Assembly: GCF_017873855.1 (NCBI RefSeq)
Contig: NZ_JAGGKR010000001.1
Location: forward strand, 930,001 to 994,000
Direction of reading: 5' to 3'
Source: Methanolinea mesophila
GTDB taxonomy: Archaea; Halobacteriota; Methanomicrobia; Methanomicrobiales; Methanospirillaceae
Length of the DNA: 64,000 nt
Shown: piece by piece, positions 1 to 9,353 of the stretch
Layout: each line of letters opens with the position of its first letter
Numbering within the stretch: position 1 is the first letter of the stretch
Translations under genes and position numbers: made by a program
Notes under the pieces: generated by a model
Told to the model about the DNA's origin: nothing
The model's input: only the letters and a program-made list of their open reading frames with translations
The model's database searches: none

Positions 1-448
1 TGATCCTGTCGATCGATCCCACCGACCTCCTGTCGAACACGCGGTGACCACCCACCCAGGCCCGGAATGCTTGTCGGGTCGCGAATCCCTGGCGCCCCAG
101 GAATGTCGCATAGAGATCATAGAAGGGCCTGACAGGCGTATAACAGTACCATAGATTCGGGTGATGCCGCCGTGCCGCATAATGGCTCCAGTTCCCGGTA
201 AAAATAAAAAAATCGTATTCATCCGAATAATCAGCCCGAGAAAACAGGTATGATGCCGACATCTGCTTGAAGGGCGGTATCTTAATGGTCCTCCCAATGC
301 TGATCACAGGAACGTCGTCCGCAATCCTGGGAACCGCATCGACATCCGTAGTGATTACATCGGCCTGCAGAATTCTGGCCATGGTGAGTACTACCCGTTC
401 CCCGCCTCCGATGGCACCGAAATAGTCGTGAAAAATCGCTATTTTCAT
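1..448 (-). CDS. Glycosyltransferase family 4, N-terminal part (cut by window edge)
   Basis: The gene reads from an ATG at 448 toward base 1 and leaves the window, so only about 149 N-terminal residues are visible. They begin MKIAIFHDYFGAIGGGERVV, the usual start of a GT-B fold retaining glycosyltransferase (the glycine-rich GGGER loop binds the acceptor or nucleotide-sugar domain interface). A Tyr/Pro-rich stretch near residue 100 (WYCYTPVRPFYD) also fits family GT4. It probably transfers a hexose onto a lipid-linked glycan in the cytoplasm. Downstream of Wzm/Wzt on the same strand, it likely belongs to the same polysaccharide locus. The donor-binding C-terminal half lies outside the window, so substrate cannot be judged. 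Confidence 0.8.
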   Translation of the reverse strand, partial: MKIAIFHDYFGAIGGGERVVLTMARILQADVITTDVDAVPRIADDVPVISIGRTIKIPPFKQMSASYLFSRADYSDEYDFFIFTGNWSHYAARRHHPNLWYCYTPVRPFYDLYATFLGRQGFATRQAFRAWVGGHRVFDRRSVGSIDRI

Positions 449-840
449 TATGATTCTCCGGTCATGCCATAACCGGTTGACTGCCGGATCGGTTTCACGA
501 GTGGCTTTGGATTCGTTGCCCGAGATCCCGGCGTATACAACGGAAACCTCCGCATCTCCTTTTCTTTTATCCTGATCCACTCCCTGACCCCGTTCTTCCC
601 GTATGAAGCAACCGGGAGATCGGGAGTATTTCCAGGTCCGGATTGCACGTTCTTTCGCGGGAGCCGGCCTCCTAATTCTTGATGATTCTCCCCCTTTTCC
701 TCCAAAGATTCTGTTTTCCAGGAAAATAACATTAACATCCCTCAAAAAAATGAGATTTCGGGAGTTTCGTCAAGACCCCTCCCTCCTGAAAAATTCTGCC
801 CGAGTGAGGACGAATGAGATGAAAGGCCCACCATGATACA
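449..840. other. Intergenic region without a convincing gene
   Basis: Spacer of 392 bases between wzt and the truncated glycosyltransferase. Open frames exist on both strands but they are Arg/Pro-rich, match no family I recognise and have no good ribosome-binding site. It may hold the promoter of the downstream glycosyltransferase; I see no clear TATA box. Confidence 0.5.
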
Positions 841-1626
841 TTATTTGACGGTCTCCATGTAGTCATCTATCACTTTTTCGGTCTGGTCAAGCGCCTTTAT
901 GTATCCTTTCTGGATGAACATCGTCCGGCTGCAAAGATCCCGTATCAGATCCATATCATGAGAGACGAGCAGGATGGTCTTCCCTTCCTTTCGGAACTCA
1001 TCTACTTTATCCGCACACTTCCGCTTGAACGCCTCGTCCCCGACCGCAAGCACCTCGTCCACCAGCAGAATGTCCGGGTCCGACTGGATTGCGGTTGAAA
1101 ATGCGAGGCGAACCTGCATACCGGAAGAAAGGTGACGGAGTTTCATGTTCTCGAAGCGTTTCAGCTCCGCAAAATCCATGATCTCCTCGTACCTTTCCCG
1201 GATCTTTTTCAACGGGAGCCCAAGGACCGCCCCGTATAAAAAGACGTTATCTCTCGCGGTCAGTTCCGGGTGGAATCCAACTCCAAGCTCGAGGAACGGT
1301 GCGATCCTGCCGTTGATGCCAATCTTCCCGGTATCCGCGTATATTACTCCGGCGAGCAGTTTCAGCAGGGTTGATTTCCCTGAGCCATTCGGGCCGATAA
1401 TACCGAATGTCTCACTGTGCTCCACCGTGAAACTAATATCCTGGAGTGCCCGGAACGTATCGTACGCATGCCCGTGCCCGGCAAGAAGGCTGGTGATATG
1501 CTGGTAAAGTGTGAGCTTCTTCTCTCTCGGGATTCGAAATTCCTTCGATAGCCCGGTGACCTCGATTGCATGAGTACCTGACCGGTCCCCGACAACTCTC
1601 AGGTCATTTCGATACCGTGTCCTCAT
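841..1626 (-). CDS. Polysaccharide ABC exporter, ATP-binding subunit (Wzt/TagH-like)
   Basis: This 261-aa ATPase powers export of a lipid-linked polysaccharide across the cytoplasmic membrane with the permease encoded just upstream. Visible motifs are Walker A GPNGSGKST (residues 78-86), the ABC signature LSSGMQ (about 165) and Walker B ILLVDEVLAVGDE (about 185), the last typical of the Wzt/TagH/KpsT branch. It lacks the C-terminal carbohydrate-binding domain of long Wzt proteins, so it resembles the short KpsT/TagH type, which exports without reading a terminal sugar cap. The start ATG lies 1 nt after the wzm stop and has GGAGGAG about 8 nt upstream, so the two genes are translationally coupled. 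Confidence 0.93.
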   Translation of the reverse strand: MRTRYRNDLRVVGDRSGTHAIEVTGLSKEFRIPREKKLTLYQHITSLLAGHGHAYDTFRALQDISFTVEHSETFGIIGPNGSGKSTLLKLLAGVIYADTGKIGINGRIAPFLELGVGFHPELTARDNVFLYGAVLGLPLKKIRERYEEIMDFAELKRFENMKLRHLSSGMQVRLAFSTAIQSDPDILLVDEVLAVGDEAFKRKCADKVDEFRKEGKTILLVSHDMDLIRDLCSRTMFIQKGYIKALDQTEKVIDDYMETVK

Positions 1627-1627
1627 G

Positions 1628-2389
1628 TCAGATCTCCTCCGCGAACCTTCTCTCTAGCCTTTTGAAGATGAAAGTCCCGACACCCAGCATCACGAACGAA
1701 GTTCCCAGGAGATACGCGAGTTCCCAGAGGGGGGGAGTAACCCCATTCAGCAAAATGTCACGATAAGACTGGATCATTACGGTGATCGGGTTGAGCATGT
1801 AATAGGGAATGAGGCTTTCGGGCAGGATCGATACAGGATACACGATAGGGGAGAGGAAAAACCCGAGTTGGAGGATAACTTCCCAAATCTGGTTCAGGTC
1901 GCGGTAATAAACATAAAGGCCTCCAAGCACCAGTGCGACCCCGAATACGAGAATGAAATACAGCGCCTGCAATACGGGGAAAAGGAAAACGTTAAAGGTA
2001 ATATGCGGGGAGAAGAGCGCCACAAAAAAGAATAGAACTCCGAATTCCAGAAGCGAGCTGATCAAGCTGGAGAGAACGCTGGACATGACGAGGATCTGCC
2101 GGGGGATAAACACTTTCGTAACCAGGCTCGCCTTGTACACGATTGAAGGCACTGCTGCTGACGTCGCATTGGCGAAGAACCGCCAGGTAATGATCCCTAC
2201 CAGCAGGTAGATGGCAAAATTCTCTTCAGTGACCCGGAAGATGCTGGAGAACACCACGTAAAGAATGAGCATCAACAGCAACGGATTTAACAGGGACCAC
2301 AAAAATCCTAGCACCGAGCTCTGATACTTGATTTTCAGGTCGCTTATTGTCAGAATCCAGATCAGATCCCTGAAATCAGCGATCCACAT
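1628..2389 (-). CDS. Polysaccharide ABC exporter, permease subunit (Wzm/TagG-like)
   Basis: ABC-2 type membrane permease of 253 aa with about six hydrophobic segments, pairing with the ATPase directly downstream. The N-terminal amphipathic stretch (DLIWILTISDLKIKYQSSVL) and the LGFLWSLLNPLLLMLI segment are characteristic of the Wzm/TagG/RfbA family. I chose the ATG at 2389 rather than an in-frame GTG at 2407 because GGGAG sits 8 nt before the ATG and the family begins near this point. Gene order wzm-wzt with a 1-nt gap marks a two-gene transport operon. The exported polymer is unknown; nearby glycosyltransferases suggest a surface glycan. Confidence 0.92.
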   Translation of the reverse strand: MWIADFRDLIWILTISDLKIKYQSSVLGFLWSLLNPLLLMLILYVVFSSIFRVTEENFAIYLLVGIITWRFFANATSAAVPSIVYKASLVTKVFIPRQILVMSSVLSSLISSLLEFGVLFFFVALFSPHITFNVFLFPVLQALYFILVFGVALVLGGLYVYYRDLNQIWEVILQLGFFLSPIVYPVSILPESLIPYYMLNPITVMIQSYRDILLNGVTPPLWELAYLLGTSFVMLGVGTFIFKRLERRFAEEI

Positions 2390-2598
2390 TACACCAGCTC
2401 CCGGCACTTGTCTCTGTTCTAACTCCCCGATGAAATTTCACTACTGTTCTCACTTCCTGATTATTTTTTTCATTCCGCTATTATGGTTCTTATTCCAGTT
2501 AGGTTGGGGCCCCAAACCCGACCTGTCCCCCTTCTTCCGCGAACACGGCGAAAAACTCGTCCCACGGGTCTTTCCGGGGGACGCTCACTTACAGGAGA

Positions 2599-4263
2599 CT
2601 ATCCGGTGGCCCGCCCTGTGTCCGTCCTGTATATCCAGCAGTAGTCGATCCCGTTTAGTGTTATGACCTTTTCAGGGGCCTCCCCCTGATACTCGTCCCA
2701 AAGCCTGATATCATAATGCCTCTGCACACCGCTGATATAAAACACCAAATAATCCGGATAGGGGTCGGTTTCCTGGGTAAGATCTCCCATCCTGATTGAT
2801 TTGCCCCCAAAATACTCGGGGAACCCGAAATACTGGTAGGCAACGGTGAGATTTGCCGCATCAGGTTTCTGATTAAGGTACTCCGCTGCAAGATCGTTCC
2901 CCTCTCCCCAGCCGACAAGTACGATCTCCGGTGCGTGGGTTGGACCTCCGAACGCCACCGGGTTGAAATATGAGTTGAAGTATGGCGTTACGGGGATAAT
3001 TAAGGCAGATTGTATGATAATGACTGCCACGATCGCGCCGGTGAAAAGGACACCGGTACACCCGAATGATGTTTTCTCTTTCCCTTCAGCCCGGAACCTG
3101 TCACATATTGCGCGAATGCCATAACATATTCCGGCGGCAGCAAGGATATCGAGTATCGGGAATACCGGGAGAATATAGCGATCCATCTCCTTCCTTGCGA
3201 TGGCCATCTGTAACGAAAAGAGGATGATATACAATATCAGGACAACAAGAAATAACTCGTAATTTCTGAATTCCCGTTTTGAACCCTTGTAGAGGATAAA
3301 GCCGAGGCACACCAGTGAAAATACCAGAACGAGTGGGGTTAACCGCATAAGCAGTGCAACCGGGTAAAATAACGGCCCGTAATTACCATCCGAGATCTCT
3401 CCAAAGAAGAAACCTGTGCCATGCGGCTCGACTGTCGCCTTCAGGAGCCCGCATGAAGGGTCGGCGACCATCCCGTAGAGTGTGTTTGCGGGGGCGACCC
3501 AGATCGACGGCCAGAGGGCCACACAGGTTACCCCGCATACGATCCCGAATAAGAGTATGCTGCCGAGGATCTGTCTCCAATCCGGTGCCCCCCGCTTCCC
3601 GCCGGGGCGCCACCAGATATTCCATACCAGAACCACGAACGGGATGAACAAGAGTAAAAATAATGCCGGAAGTTTCGTTAACAAGGCCAGCCCGGCAAAG
3701 AATCCCGCTGCCGCAAGCAGGTATTGTTTCTCTGTTTCTTTCAGGTATGCAAGGAGGGAGAGGACCGATAACAACATGAATGCGGTCAGAAGGGCATCGA
3801 CATGGATGAATCTGGAATATGCGATGAAGAAGGGGTCGAGCGCAATGAAGACTGCCGCGAGAAATGCAAGTTTTGACCCCGCTATGTATTTTAATAGGAA
3901 ATATGCGATGACGACTGCCACGGAAGTAACCAGTACCACGGGAAGTCTTCCTGAGATGAGCAGATCGCTGAATTCCATACCCGGAACGCGAAGTAAAAAC
4001 ATCGAGATTCCGGCTATCCACATGGTGGTAACACCTGGATGGGGTGCCTGATATGTTCCGGCCCAGTCCTGGTGCTGGACTGCATCGAAAAATTCGGGTG
4101 CTCTTTCAAGCCACAACCGTTCATCGGCGGTAAGTCCGGTACCCAAATCTACGCAACGCGGAATGAGGGCTATTGCAAAGATGAAGAGCGGAATCGCCAC
4201 GTTAAAGAAATAGAAATACGCATCCCTCCGAGCTCTGACGTCTCCTGTACCTGATTGCGCCAT
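2599..4263 (-). CDS. GT39/ArnT-like membrane glycosyltransferase
   Basis: A 554-aa polytopic membrane protein with ten or more hydrophobic segments and a soluble C-terminal region. The first outward loop contains DLGTGLTADERLWLERAP, whose acidic pair is the catalytic signature of GT-C enzymes of the PMT/ArnT/GT39 group. These use polyprenyl-phosphate-linked sugars and act on the outer membrane face. The C-terminal 100 residues form a soluble extracytoplasmic tail (contains WGEGNDLAAEYLNQKP). It lies 5' of wzm on the same strand with a 209-nt gap, so it may have its own promoter. Likely role: transfer of a single sugar from a lipid carrier to a surface glycan or protein. The acceptor is not predictable. 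Confidence 0.82.
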   Translation of the reverse strand: MAQSGTGDVRARRDAYFYFFNVAIPLFIFAIALIPRCVDLGTGLTADERLWLERAPEFFDAVQHQDWAGTYQAPHPGVTTMWIAGISMFLLRVPGMEFSDLLISGRLPVVLVTSVAVVIAYFLLKYIAGSKLAFLAAVFIALDPFFIAYSRFIHVDALLTAFMLLSVLSLLAYLKETEKQYLLAAAGFFAGLALLTKLPALFLLLFIPFVVLVWNIWWRPGGKRGAPDWRQILGSILLFGIVCGVTCVALWPSIWVAPANTLYGMVADPSCGLLKATVEPHGTGFFFGEISDGNYGPLFYPVALLMRLTPLVLVFSLVCLGFILYKGSKREFRNYELFLVVLILYIILFSLQMAIARKEMDRYILPVFPILDILAAAGICYGIRAICDRFRAEGKEKTSFGCTGVLFTGAIVAVIIIQSALIIPVTPYFNSYFNPVAFGGPTHAPEIVLVGWGEGNDLAAEYLNQKPDAANLTVAYQYFGFPEYFGGKSIRMGDLTQETDPYPDYLVFYISGVQRHYDIRLWDEYQGEAPEKVITLNGIDYCWIYRTDTGRATG

Positions 4264-4502
4264 CTATGCCATCCTTACGCCCTGTAATCTGCCTTATTAG
4301 ATATATTTCATAAAACAGATAACACCTTTCAATCACGAAAGAAAATGTGGTTTTTCATAATCCGACCTGAGTTCCGTTACGACGATTGACACTTCCGTCA
4401 TGCAACGTGAATACAATACTTCTGGAATGACATCTCCGCTAACACTCGGAATCACCCAACGATTCAAATAGTTCCTCTGCAAGTATCCATATCGTGAACA
4501 CC

Positions 4503-5804
4503 ATGCGACACTTAATTCCGATGCTGTGTGCCGCGGTCCTGCTCGCGGGACTGTGCGGGGTCGCCGCCGCCCAGATCGGCGGGGACGTCGGCTATTACTA
4601 TATCACCTCCTCTCCCTCGGGGGCGAGCGTGTACTTCGACGGCAGTTACAAGGGGACCACCCCCACCACGGTACAGGTCTATACTTCGGGGACGCCCGGA
4701 CATACTCTCTCACTCACCCTGTCCGGGTACCAGACCTACACCCAGTCGATCGCGGGTAACCCGTCCGAGGGTCAGACCGTGACCATCTTCGCCACGCTGA
4801 CCCCGATGCCCGGGAGCCAGACCGGGTACTACCAGATCAGCTCCTCTCCGTCCAACGCGGACGTGTACTTTGACAGCGTCTACAAGGGGACCACCCCCGT
4901 TACCGTGGAGGTCTCCACCACCGGGACCCCCGGACACACCATCAACGTGTACAAGTCGGGATACGAGTCCTTCTCCCAGTTCTATCCCGGAAATCCCTCG
5001 TCAGGGCAGACGGTGTACGTGTATGCCGCACTGACCCCGGTCCAGAGTACCGGGAGCGTATACGCAACCAGCAGCCCGTCGGGGGCAAGCGTATATTTGG
5101 ACGATGTATACATGGGGACCACCCCGAATACCTTCACCTCGATCTCCACCGGCACGCATACCATCAGGATCTCCCGTTCCGGGTACCAGACCTACACGGG
5201 GAGCGTTACGGTCTCCTCGGGGAGCACTACCACGGTGAGCGTCACCCTCCCGCCCATCTCCAGTTCTGTGGGAAGCCTGTACGTGACCAGCAGCCCGTCG
5301 GGTGCTTCGCTTTATATTGATGGCACCTACCGGGGGACCACACCAACTACTGCCGGAAGCCTCACTCCGGGGAGCCATACGGTGCGACTCAGTCTCGCAG
5401 GCTACCAGGACTTCACCACCACGGCTACGGTCTATGCGGGCCAGACTACCACGCTGAGCGCCAACCTGGTCCAGGTAACTCCCACCACCACGCTCGGGAC
5501 ACTCGCTATCTCCTCCTCGCCTTCCGCCGCGGAGGTTTACGTGGATAATGTGTTCCGGGGCTATTCCCCGCTCACATTAAACGACATCTCCCCGGGGTCG
5601 CACGCGATAACGCTGCGGCTCGCCGGGTATCAGGACTGGCAGGGCAACGTCCAGGTGAGCGCCGGGCAGACCACTTCGGTCCAGGGCACCCTCATCCCGG
5701 TCCCCACCACCGTGCCCACCACCAAGGCCCCGGGCTTCGGGATCCTCGCCGGGATTGCGGCCCTGGGACTTATCGGTGCGGTGCTGGTCATTAAAAGGGA
5801 CTGA
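4503..5804 (+). CDS. Secreted PEGA-repeat surface protein with PGF-CTERM-like anchor
   Basis: A 433-aa exported protein. It has a signal peptide (MRHLIPMLCAAVLLAGLC, cut near AAAQ), then five PEGA domains starting near residues 31, 112, 193, 262 and 338. Each is marked by SSPSGA-x-VY-x-D and a G-TP turn. A Pro/Thr linker follows, and the C-terminus is PGFGILAGIAALGLIGAVLV then KRD, the PGF-motif/TM/basic tripartite signal that archaeosortase A processes in archaea. The protein is therefore probably anchored at the S-layer surface through lipid. PEGA domains are beta-sandwich modules thought to mediate protein or wall contacts. The start is taken at the ATG at 4503; an in-frame GTG lies 9 nt upstream and neither has a strong Shine-Dalgarno. 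Confidence 0.88.
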   Translation: MRHLIPMLCAAVLLAGLCGVAAAQIGGDVGYYYITSSPSGASVYFDGSYKGTTPTTVQVYTSGTPGHTLSLTLSGYQTYTQSIAGNPSEGQTVTIFATLTPMPGSQTGYYQISSSPSNADVYFDSVYKGTTPVTVEVSTTGTPGHTINVYKSGYESFSQFYPGNPSSGQTVYVYAALTPVQSTGSVYATSSPSGASVYLDDVYMGTTPNTFTSISTGTHTIRISRSGYQTYTGSVTVSSGSTTTVSVTLPPISSSVGSLYVTSSPSGASLYIDGTYRGTTPTTAGSLTPGSHTVRLSLAGYQDFTTTATVYAGQTTTLSANLVQVTPTTTLGTLAISSSPSAAEVYVDNVFRGYSPLTLNDISPGSHAITLRLAGYQDWQGNVQVSAGQTTSVQGTLIPVPTTVPTTKAPGFGILAGIAALGLIGAVLVIKRD

Positions 5805-5812
5805 ATCATGCT

Positions 5813-5846
5813 CGAAGTGCCATGTGCACTTCGTTTCTTTTTTTCC
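5813..5846 (+). terminator. Hairpin plus T-tract terminator after the PEGA gene
   Basis: A perfect 8-bp inverted repeat (CGAAGTGC, 5-nt loop CATGT, GCACTTCG) at 5813-5833 is followed directly by TTTCTTTTTTT. It starts 8 nt after the PEGA stop codon and lies between convergent genes. Archaea terminate mainly at T-tracts, so the T-run alone would serve; the hairpin is an addition. Confidence 0.7.
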
Positions 5847-5937
5847 GACGGCTTTGCTGTTACCTGTGAAAATGCAGGGAAGATCCGATCCCTGGTAGCG
5901 AGCACCGTCCGGGCTTCGATATCACACTCCACGGATA

Positions 5938-8445
5938 TTATCGCGGTACGTGGATACTGATGCAGGTGCCCTGGTCGCGGACGATCTCCACGGTGGCATC
6001 GATCTGGCGGGAAAGGACAAATACCAGTTGGAGCCCGAGCGATTCGGTCTTCTCGGGGTCGATGTCGGGAGGAAGACCAATTCCGTCGTCTTTCACCGTA
6101 AGGGTGAACCCGTCCGGCGTCCCCCTCATGCTCACCCGGATGGTCCCCTCGTCCTTCCCCCTGAAGGCGTACTTGATCGCATTTGTCACGAGTTCGTTGA
6201 CGATCAGGCCGAGCGGGATGGCGGTATCGATAGAGAGCGGGATATCATCGAGCTCTGACAGAATCCTGACCCCCGGCTGGTGCAGGTAGGAGGCCTCGAT
6301 GCCGGAGAGGAGTTCCGAGAGGTACTTTTTTGCATTGATCTCCCTCATGGAGCCCGAATGGTATAACTGTTCATGGACGAGGGACATCGTGCGGATGCAT
6401 CCCTGGCACTCCTGGAGCATCTGCAACGCGGCCGGGTCCGCGAAATTGTGCTGCTGCAGGGTCATCAGCGCCGAGATTATCTGCATGTTGTTCTTGACCC
6501 GGTGGTGAATCTCCCGAAGCAACACTTCTTTTTCCCGGAGAGAGTCCTCCAGGGATTCCTGTTCGCGTTTGCGGTCGGTGATGTCCACGATGAAACAGAT
6601 AAGCCCGGCGACGTATCCTTCTGCGTTATTATATGTCGACTTGTAAAATACCCCGGTCCTCCCTTTCCCCTGGCTGGTGTTCACCCGGCCTTCGTGGACC
6701 TGGACCCCGCCCTTTGAGAGCAGTTCGAGGTCCTTTGCGTGCTGGTCCGGGCCCAGGTCCTCGGAGAGGAATGGAATCTCCTCCGGCGTATGCCCCACGA
6801 TCTCTTCTTCCACAACGCCGAAGAGCGAGGCGAATCGTGTGTTGCACCCCAGGAAGGCTCCGATGGAGTCGGTGTAGTATATCGGCCCGGGGATGGTGTT
6901 CATGAGCGCCTTGACAAACTCGAGCTGCTCGCGGATCGCCCTCTCGGCCTCTTTCTGTTCGGTAATATCCACGATGCTCTCCAGGAAATACTTCTTCCCG
7001 GAGATATCGACAGGGACCAGCGTGGCCAGGATGGGCCTTTCTTCACCTGTCGCCGTCACCAGCACCTCTTCGGAGAAGCCCCGTTCTTTCCCCGGGCCTC
7101 TCTTCCCGGCGGTCACGAACCGGTTCCATGATTCTCCGAGGATCTTTTCCCGGGGGGCGCCGATGAGCTGCTCGATGACCGGGTTGACATCCACCACGTT
7201 CCAGGTGTCCTGATCGATAAGGATCACCCCGGTGGGGAGACGGCTGATAATTACCCGAAGCCGGGCCTCGTTCTCCCGCAGGACTTCCTCGGTCTTTTTC
7301 TGGGCGGTCATATCGGTGACCATCACGAGAAGGCCGGATACCGACAACCCGTCGTCAAAGTACGGTGATGCCGACAGGCGAAGATACCGGGGCGTGCCGT
7401 CCTTGTGCGCTGCACGTACTTCGATCTCCCCGGAAACACCATCCCCCCCCAGGTCGAGCCCGCTGTCTCGCTGATCCTCCTGCTCCGGCGTGAGGAACGC
7501 CGAAAAATTTTTTCCATGCACCTCGGAGAGCCGGTATCCCATGATCCTCAGGAATGCGGGGTTTGCGTAGGTGATCAGCATCAGCGAGTTCAGGATGACC
7601 ACCCCTTCGTGGGCGTTTTCAATGAGGTTACGGAACTTCCATTCGGATTCTTTCAGGTCGGCGTCAGCCTGTTTCCTGGAAGTGATGTCGAGGATTATCC
7701 CGGTCACCATGGACCCGTTTACCTTCGACCCGGTCAGGATGACGTCCCGGTACGAACCGTCGGTGGCGCGGAGGCGGGTCTCCATCTCCGGGGACGTCCC
7801 GCCGCTCCCGACGTCCCGGGAGAACTTCTCGAACGGCTCGGGGGTGTAAAAGAAGGCCTGCAGGGGTTGTCCAACGATCTCCGTCCGTGAGCACCCCAGT
7901 ATCTCGCAGAATTTTTTATTCACCTCAAGGAGAGTAAAGTCGGGGGCCGCGGTGAATACTCCTGCCTGCGAAGTGAGGAATATAGTCTCGTATTTTTCCT
8001 CCCGGTTCTTCGTCGCCTCGAAGAGCATCGATATCAGGCCCCCAATCCCGACGATCATGCCGCCCTCGATAAAGATGAGCGAGACTACAGACGCAGGTGA
8101 CGCGAACATACTTATAAAGAACATGTTAATCGCGACGAAAACTGCCGCCATGATGAGCGAAGCCGCTACTCCCCACCGGGGGTAGTGATATGCCACGAAT
8201 ACGATAGGGAGGTAGAATATCTGGGAGTACAGATAGAACAGCCCGTTCTGGATGCTGAGTGCGGTCACCGCGATGTCTATCGCGATCAGGATCATTATGA
8301 GGATCAGCCAGGGGTTTTTCAGGGCGGAGCCGAGGGCCGACTCCCCGGCAGGGGCCGCTCCCGGCCTTGGATCGTCCTCCGCAGGGGGTCGTTCGCGGGG
8401 ATCCTTCCCTTCTCCTGCCGGTACGTCGACCTCCGTCAGAATCAT
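5938..8445 (-). CDS. Membrane sensor histidine kinase, multi-PAS, HisKA_2 type
   Basis: An 835-aa kinase. After a charged Pro-rich N-terminus come four hydrophobic segments (about residues 45-142), then four PAS/PAC modules (about 150-265, 268-385, 390-505, 510-635). Next is a HisKA_2 dimerisation domain with the phosphoacceptor motif REIHHRVKNNMQ, and a HATPase_c domain with N-box NELVTNAIKYAF and G-box DDGIGLPPD. The membrane part has no large outer loop, so the signal is probably sensed in the membrane or by the cytoplasmic PAS domains (redox or small ligands). It is divergently transcribed from a response regulator 77 bp away, its likely partner. Such PAS-rich HisKA_2 kinases are abundant in Methanomicrobiales; ligands are mostly unknown. 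Confidence 0.93.
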   Translation of the reverse strand: MILTEVDVPAGEGKDPRERPPAEDDPRPGAAPAGESALGSALKNPWLILIMILIAIDIAVTALSIQNGLFYLYSQIFYLPIVFVAYHYPRWGVAASLIMAAVFVAINMFFISMFASPASVVSLIFIEGGMIVGIGGLISMLFEATKNREEKYETIFLTSQAGVFTAAPDFTLLEVNKKFCEILGCSRTEIVGQPLQAFFYTPEPFEKFSRDVGSGGTSPEMETRLRATDGSYRDVILTGSKVNGSMVTGIILDITSRKQADADLKESEWKFRNLIENAHEGVVILNSLMLITYANPAFLRIMGYRLSEVHGKNFSAFLTPEQEDQRDSGLDLGGDGVSGEIEVRAAHKDGTPRYLRLSASPYFDDGLSVSGLLVMVTDMTAQKKTEEVLRENEARLRVIISRLPTGVILIDQDTWNVVDVNPVIEQLIGAPREKILGESWNRFVTAGKRGPGKERGFSEEVLVTATGEERPILATLVPVDISGKKYFLESIVDITEQKEAERAIREQLEFVKALMNTIPGPIYYTDSIGAFLGCNTRFASLFGVVEEEIVGHTPEEIPFLSEDLGPDQHAKDLELLSKGGVQVHEGRVNTSQGKGRTGVFYKSTYNNAEGYVAGLICFIVDITDRKREQESLEDSLREKEVLLREIHHRVKNNMQIISALMTLQQHNFADPAALQMLQECQGCIRTMSLVHEQLYHSGSMREINAKKYLSELLSGIEASYLHQPGVRILSELDDIPLSIDTAIPLGLIVNELVTNAIKYAFRGKDEGTIRVSMRGTPDGFTLTVKDDGIGLPPDIDPEKTESLGLQLVFVLSRQIDATVEIVRDQGTCISIHVPR

Positions 8446-8522
8446 TTCACCCGTCTCTCCATTATAAAACTAGTAATATTAATTTACTATGGTGGAGATT
8501 GTCACGTAACCTGGAGGACATG
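8446..8522. promoter_or_regulatory. Shared divergent promoter region of kinase and response regulator
   Basis: An AT-rich 77-bp spacer. ATTATAAAAC at 8461-8470 is well placed as a TATA box for the rightward response regulator. TAGTAAATTAATATT, read on the minus strand near 8476-8490, could serve the leftward kinase. GGAGG at 8513-8517 is the ribosome-binding site of the response regulator and favours its second ATG at 8523 (5-nt spacing) over the ATG at 8520 (2 nt). Confidence 0.5.
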
Positions 8523-9287
8523 ATGGAAAAACGCGTGTTGATCGTCGAGGACGAGGGTATCGTGGCCATGGCCATCAACGACACCCTGAAAAAAATGGGA
8601 TATACCGTCACCGGGATCTGCAGCACGGGAGAAGATGCCATAGTCACGGCGGCAAAGACCGTCCCCGATGTGGTCCTGATGGACATTCACCTCAAGGGGG
8701 AGGTGGACGGGATCGAGGCTGCCGATAAGATCAACAAATTGTACGGTATCCCGGTGATCTATCTCACCGCGTACGCCGACGACGAGACCATCCGGCGGGC
8801 GCTCTCCACCGGGTCGTATGGCTATCTGGTCAAACCGTTCAATGCCAGGGAGCTCTTTTCCAACATCGAGCTTACGATCTACAAGCACCGGGTGAAGATG
8901 AGGATCGGTTCCGATACCGAAAACCTCGAGGGGCCGCTCTCCACGCTCCCCGAGGCGGCGGTCCTCGTCGATGCCCGCCAGGCGATCCTCTATATGAATC
9001 TCCCCGCAGAACAGATGACAGGATACAATCTCCGGGACATCCAGGGGAAGAATTTCTTCAGCGTCCTCGGGCTCAATCCCTCCACGACCGAAGAGCCGTG
9101 CTCCCTCGCTCTGGAGAAGATCAAGGGCTACACCTCTATCCGCCCCATCCCTTCGGTCGCCGTGATCACGACGAGGGGAGGAAAGGCCCGGCGCGTATGC
9201 ATCCGGACCAACATCATCGCCAACAGCGACGGGACGATCGGGAAGATCCTGCTGGTGATGAAACCGCACACCCCCGATATTACCTGA
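8523..9287 (+). CDS. Response regulator with REC and PAS domains
   Basis: A 254-aa cytoplasmic two-component receiver. The REC domain (residues 1-120) carries the acidic pocket VEDEG near residue 10, phosphoacceptor Asp54 in VVLMDIHLKG, and the Lys of YLVKPFN near 104. A PAS domain fills residues 130-250 (FFSVLGLNPST and a GKILLVMKP end). There is no DNA-binding output domain, as is common for archaeal REC-PAS proteins, which probably pass signal by protein contacts or phosphorelay. The divergent HisKA_2 kinase is the likely partner. The start at 8523 is set by GGAGG five bases upstream. Confidence 0.92.
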   Translation: MEKRVLIVEDEGIVAMAINDTLKKMGYTVTGICSTGEDAIVTAAKTVPDVVLMDIHLKGEVDGIEAADKINKLYGIPVIYLTAYADDETIRRALSTGSYGYLVKPFNARELFSNIELTIYKHRVKMRIGSDTENLEGPLSTLPEAAVLVDARQAILYMNLPAEQMTGYNLRDIQGKNFFSVLGLNPSTTEEPCSLALEKIKGYTSIRPIPSVAVITTRGGKARRVCIRTNIIANSDGTIGKILLVMKPHTPDIT

Positions 9288-9353
9288 ACGAAGTGCCGGG
9301 CTTCCGAAAAACCCGATGCCATTCACGGGAAAATTTCCCGGTCCATCCGACGT

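Noticed and set aside
448-738. 96-codon frame upstream of the truncated glycosyltransferase, ending in an overlapping TAATG
   Set aside because: Stop-start overlap is suggestive, but the product is not protein-like and lacks a ribosome-binding site.
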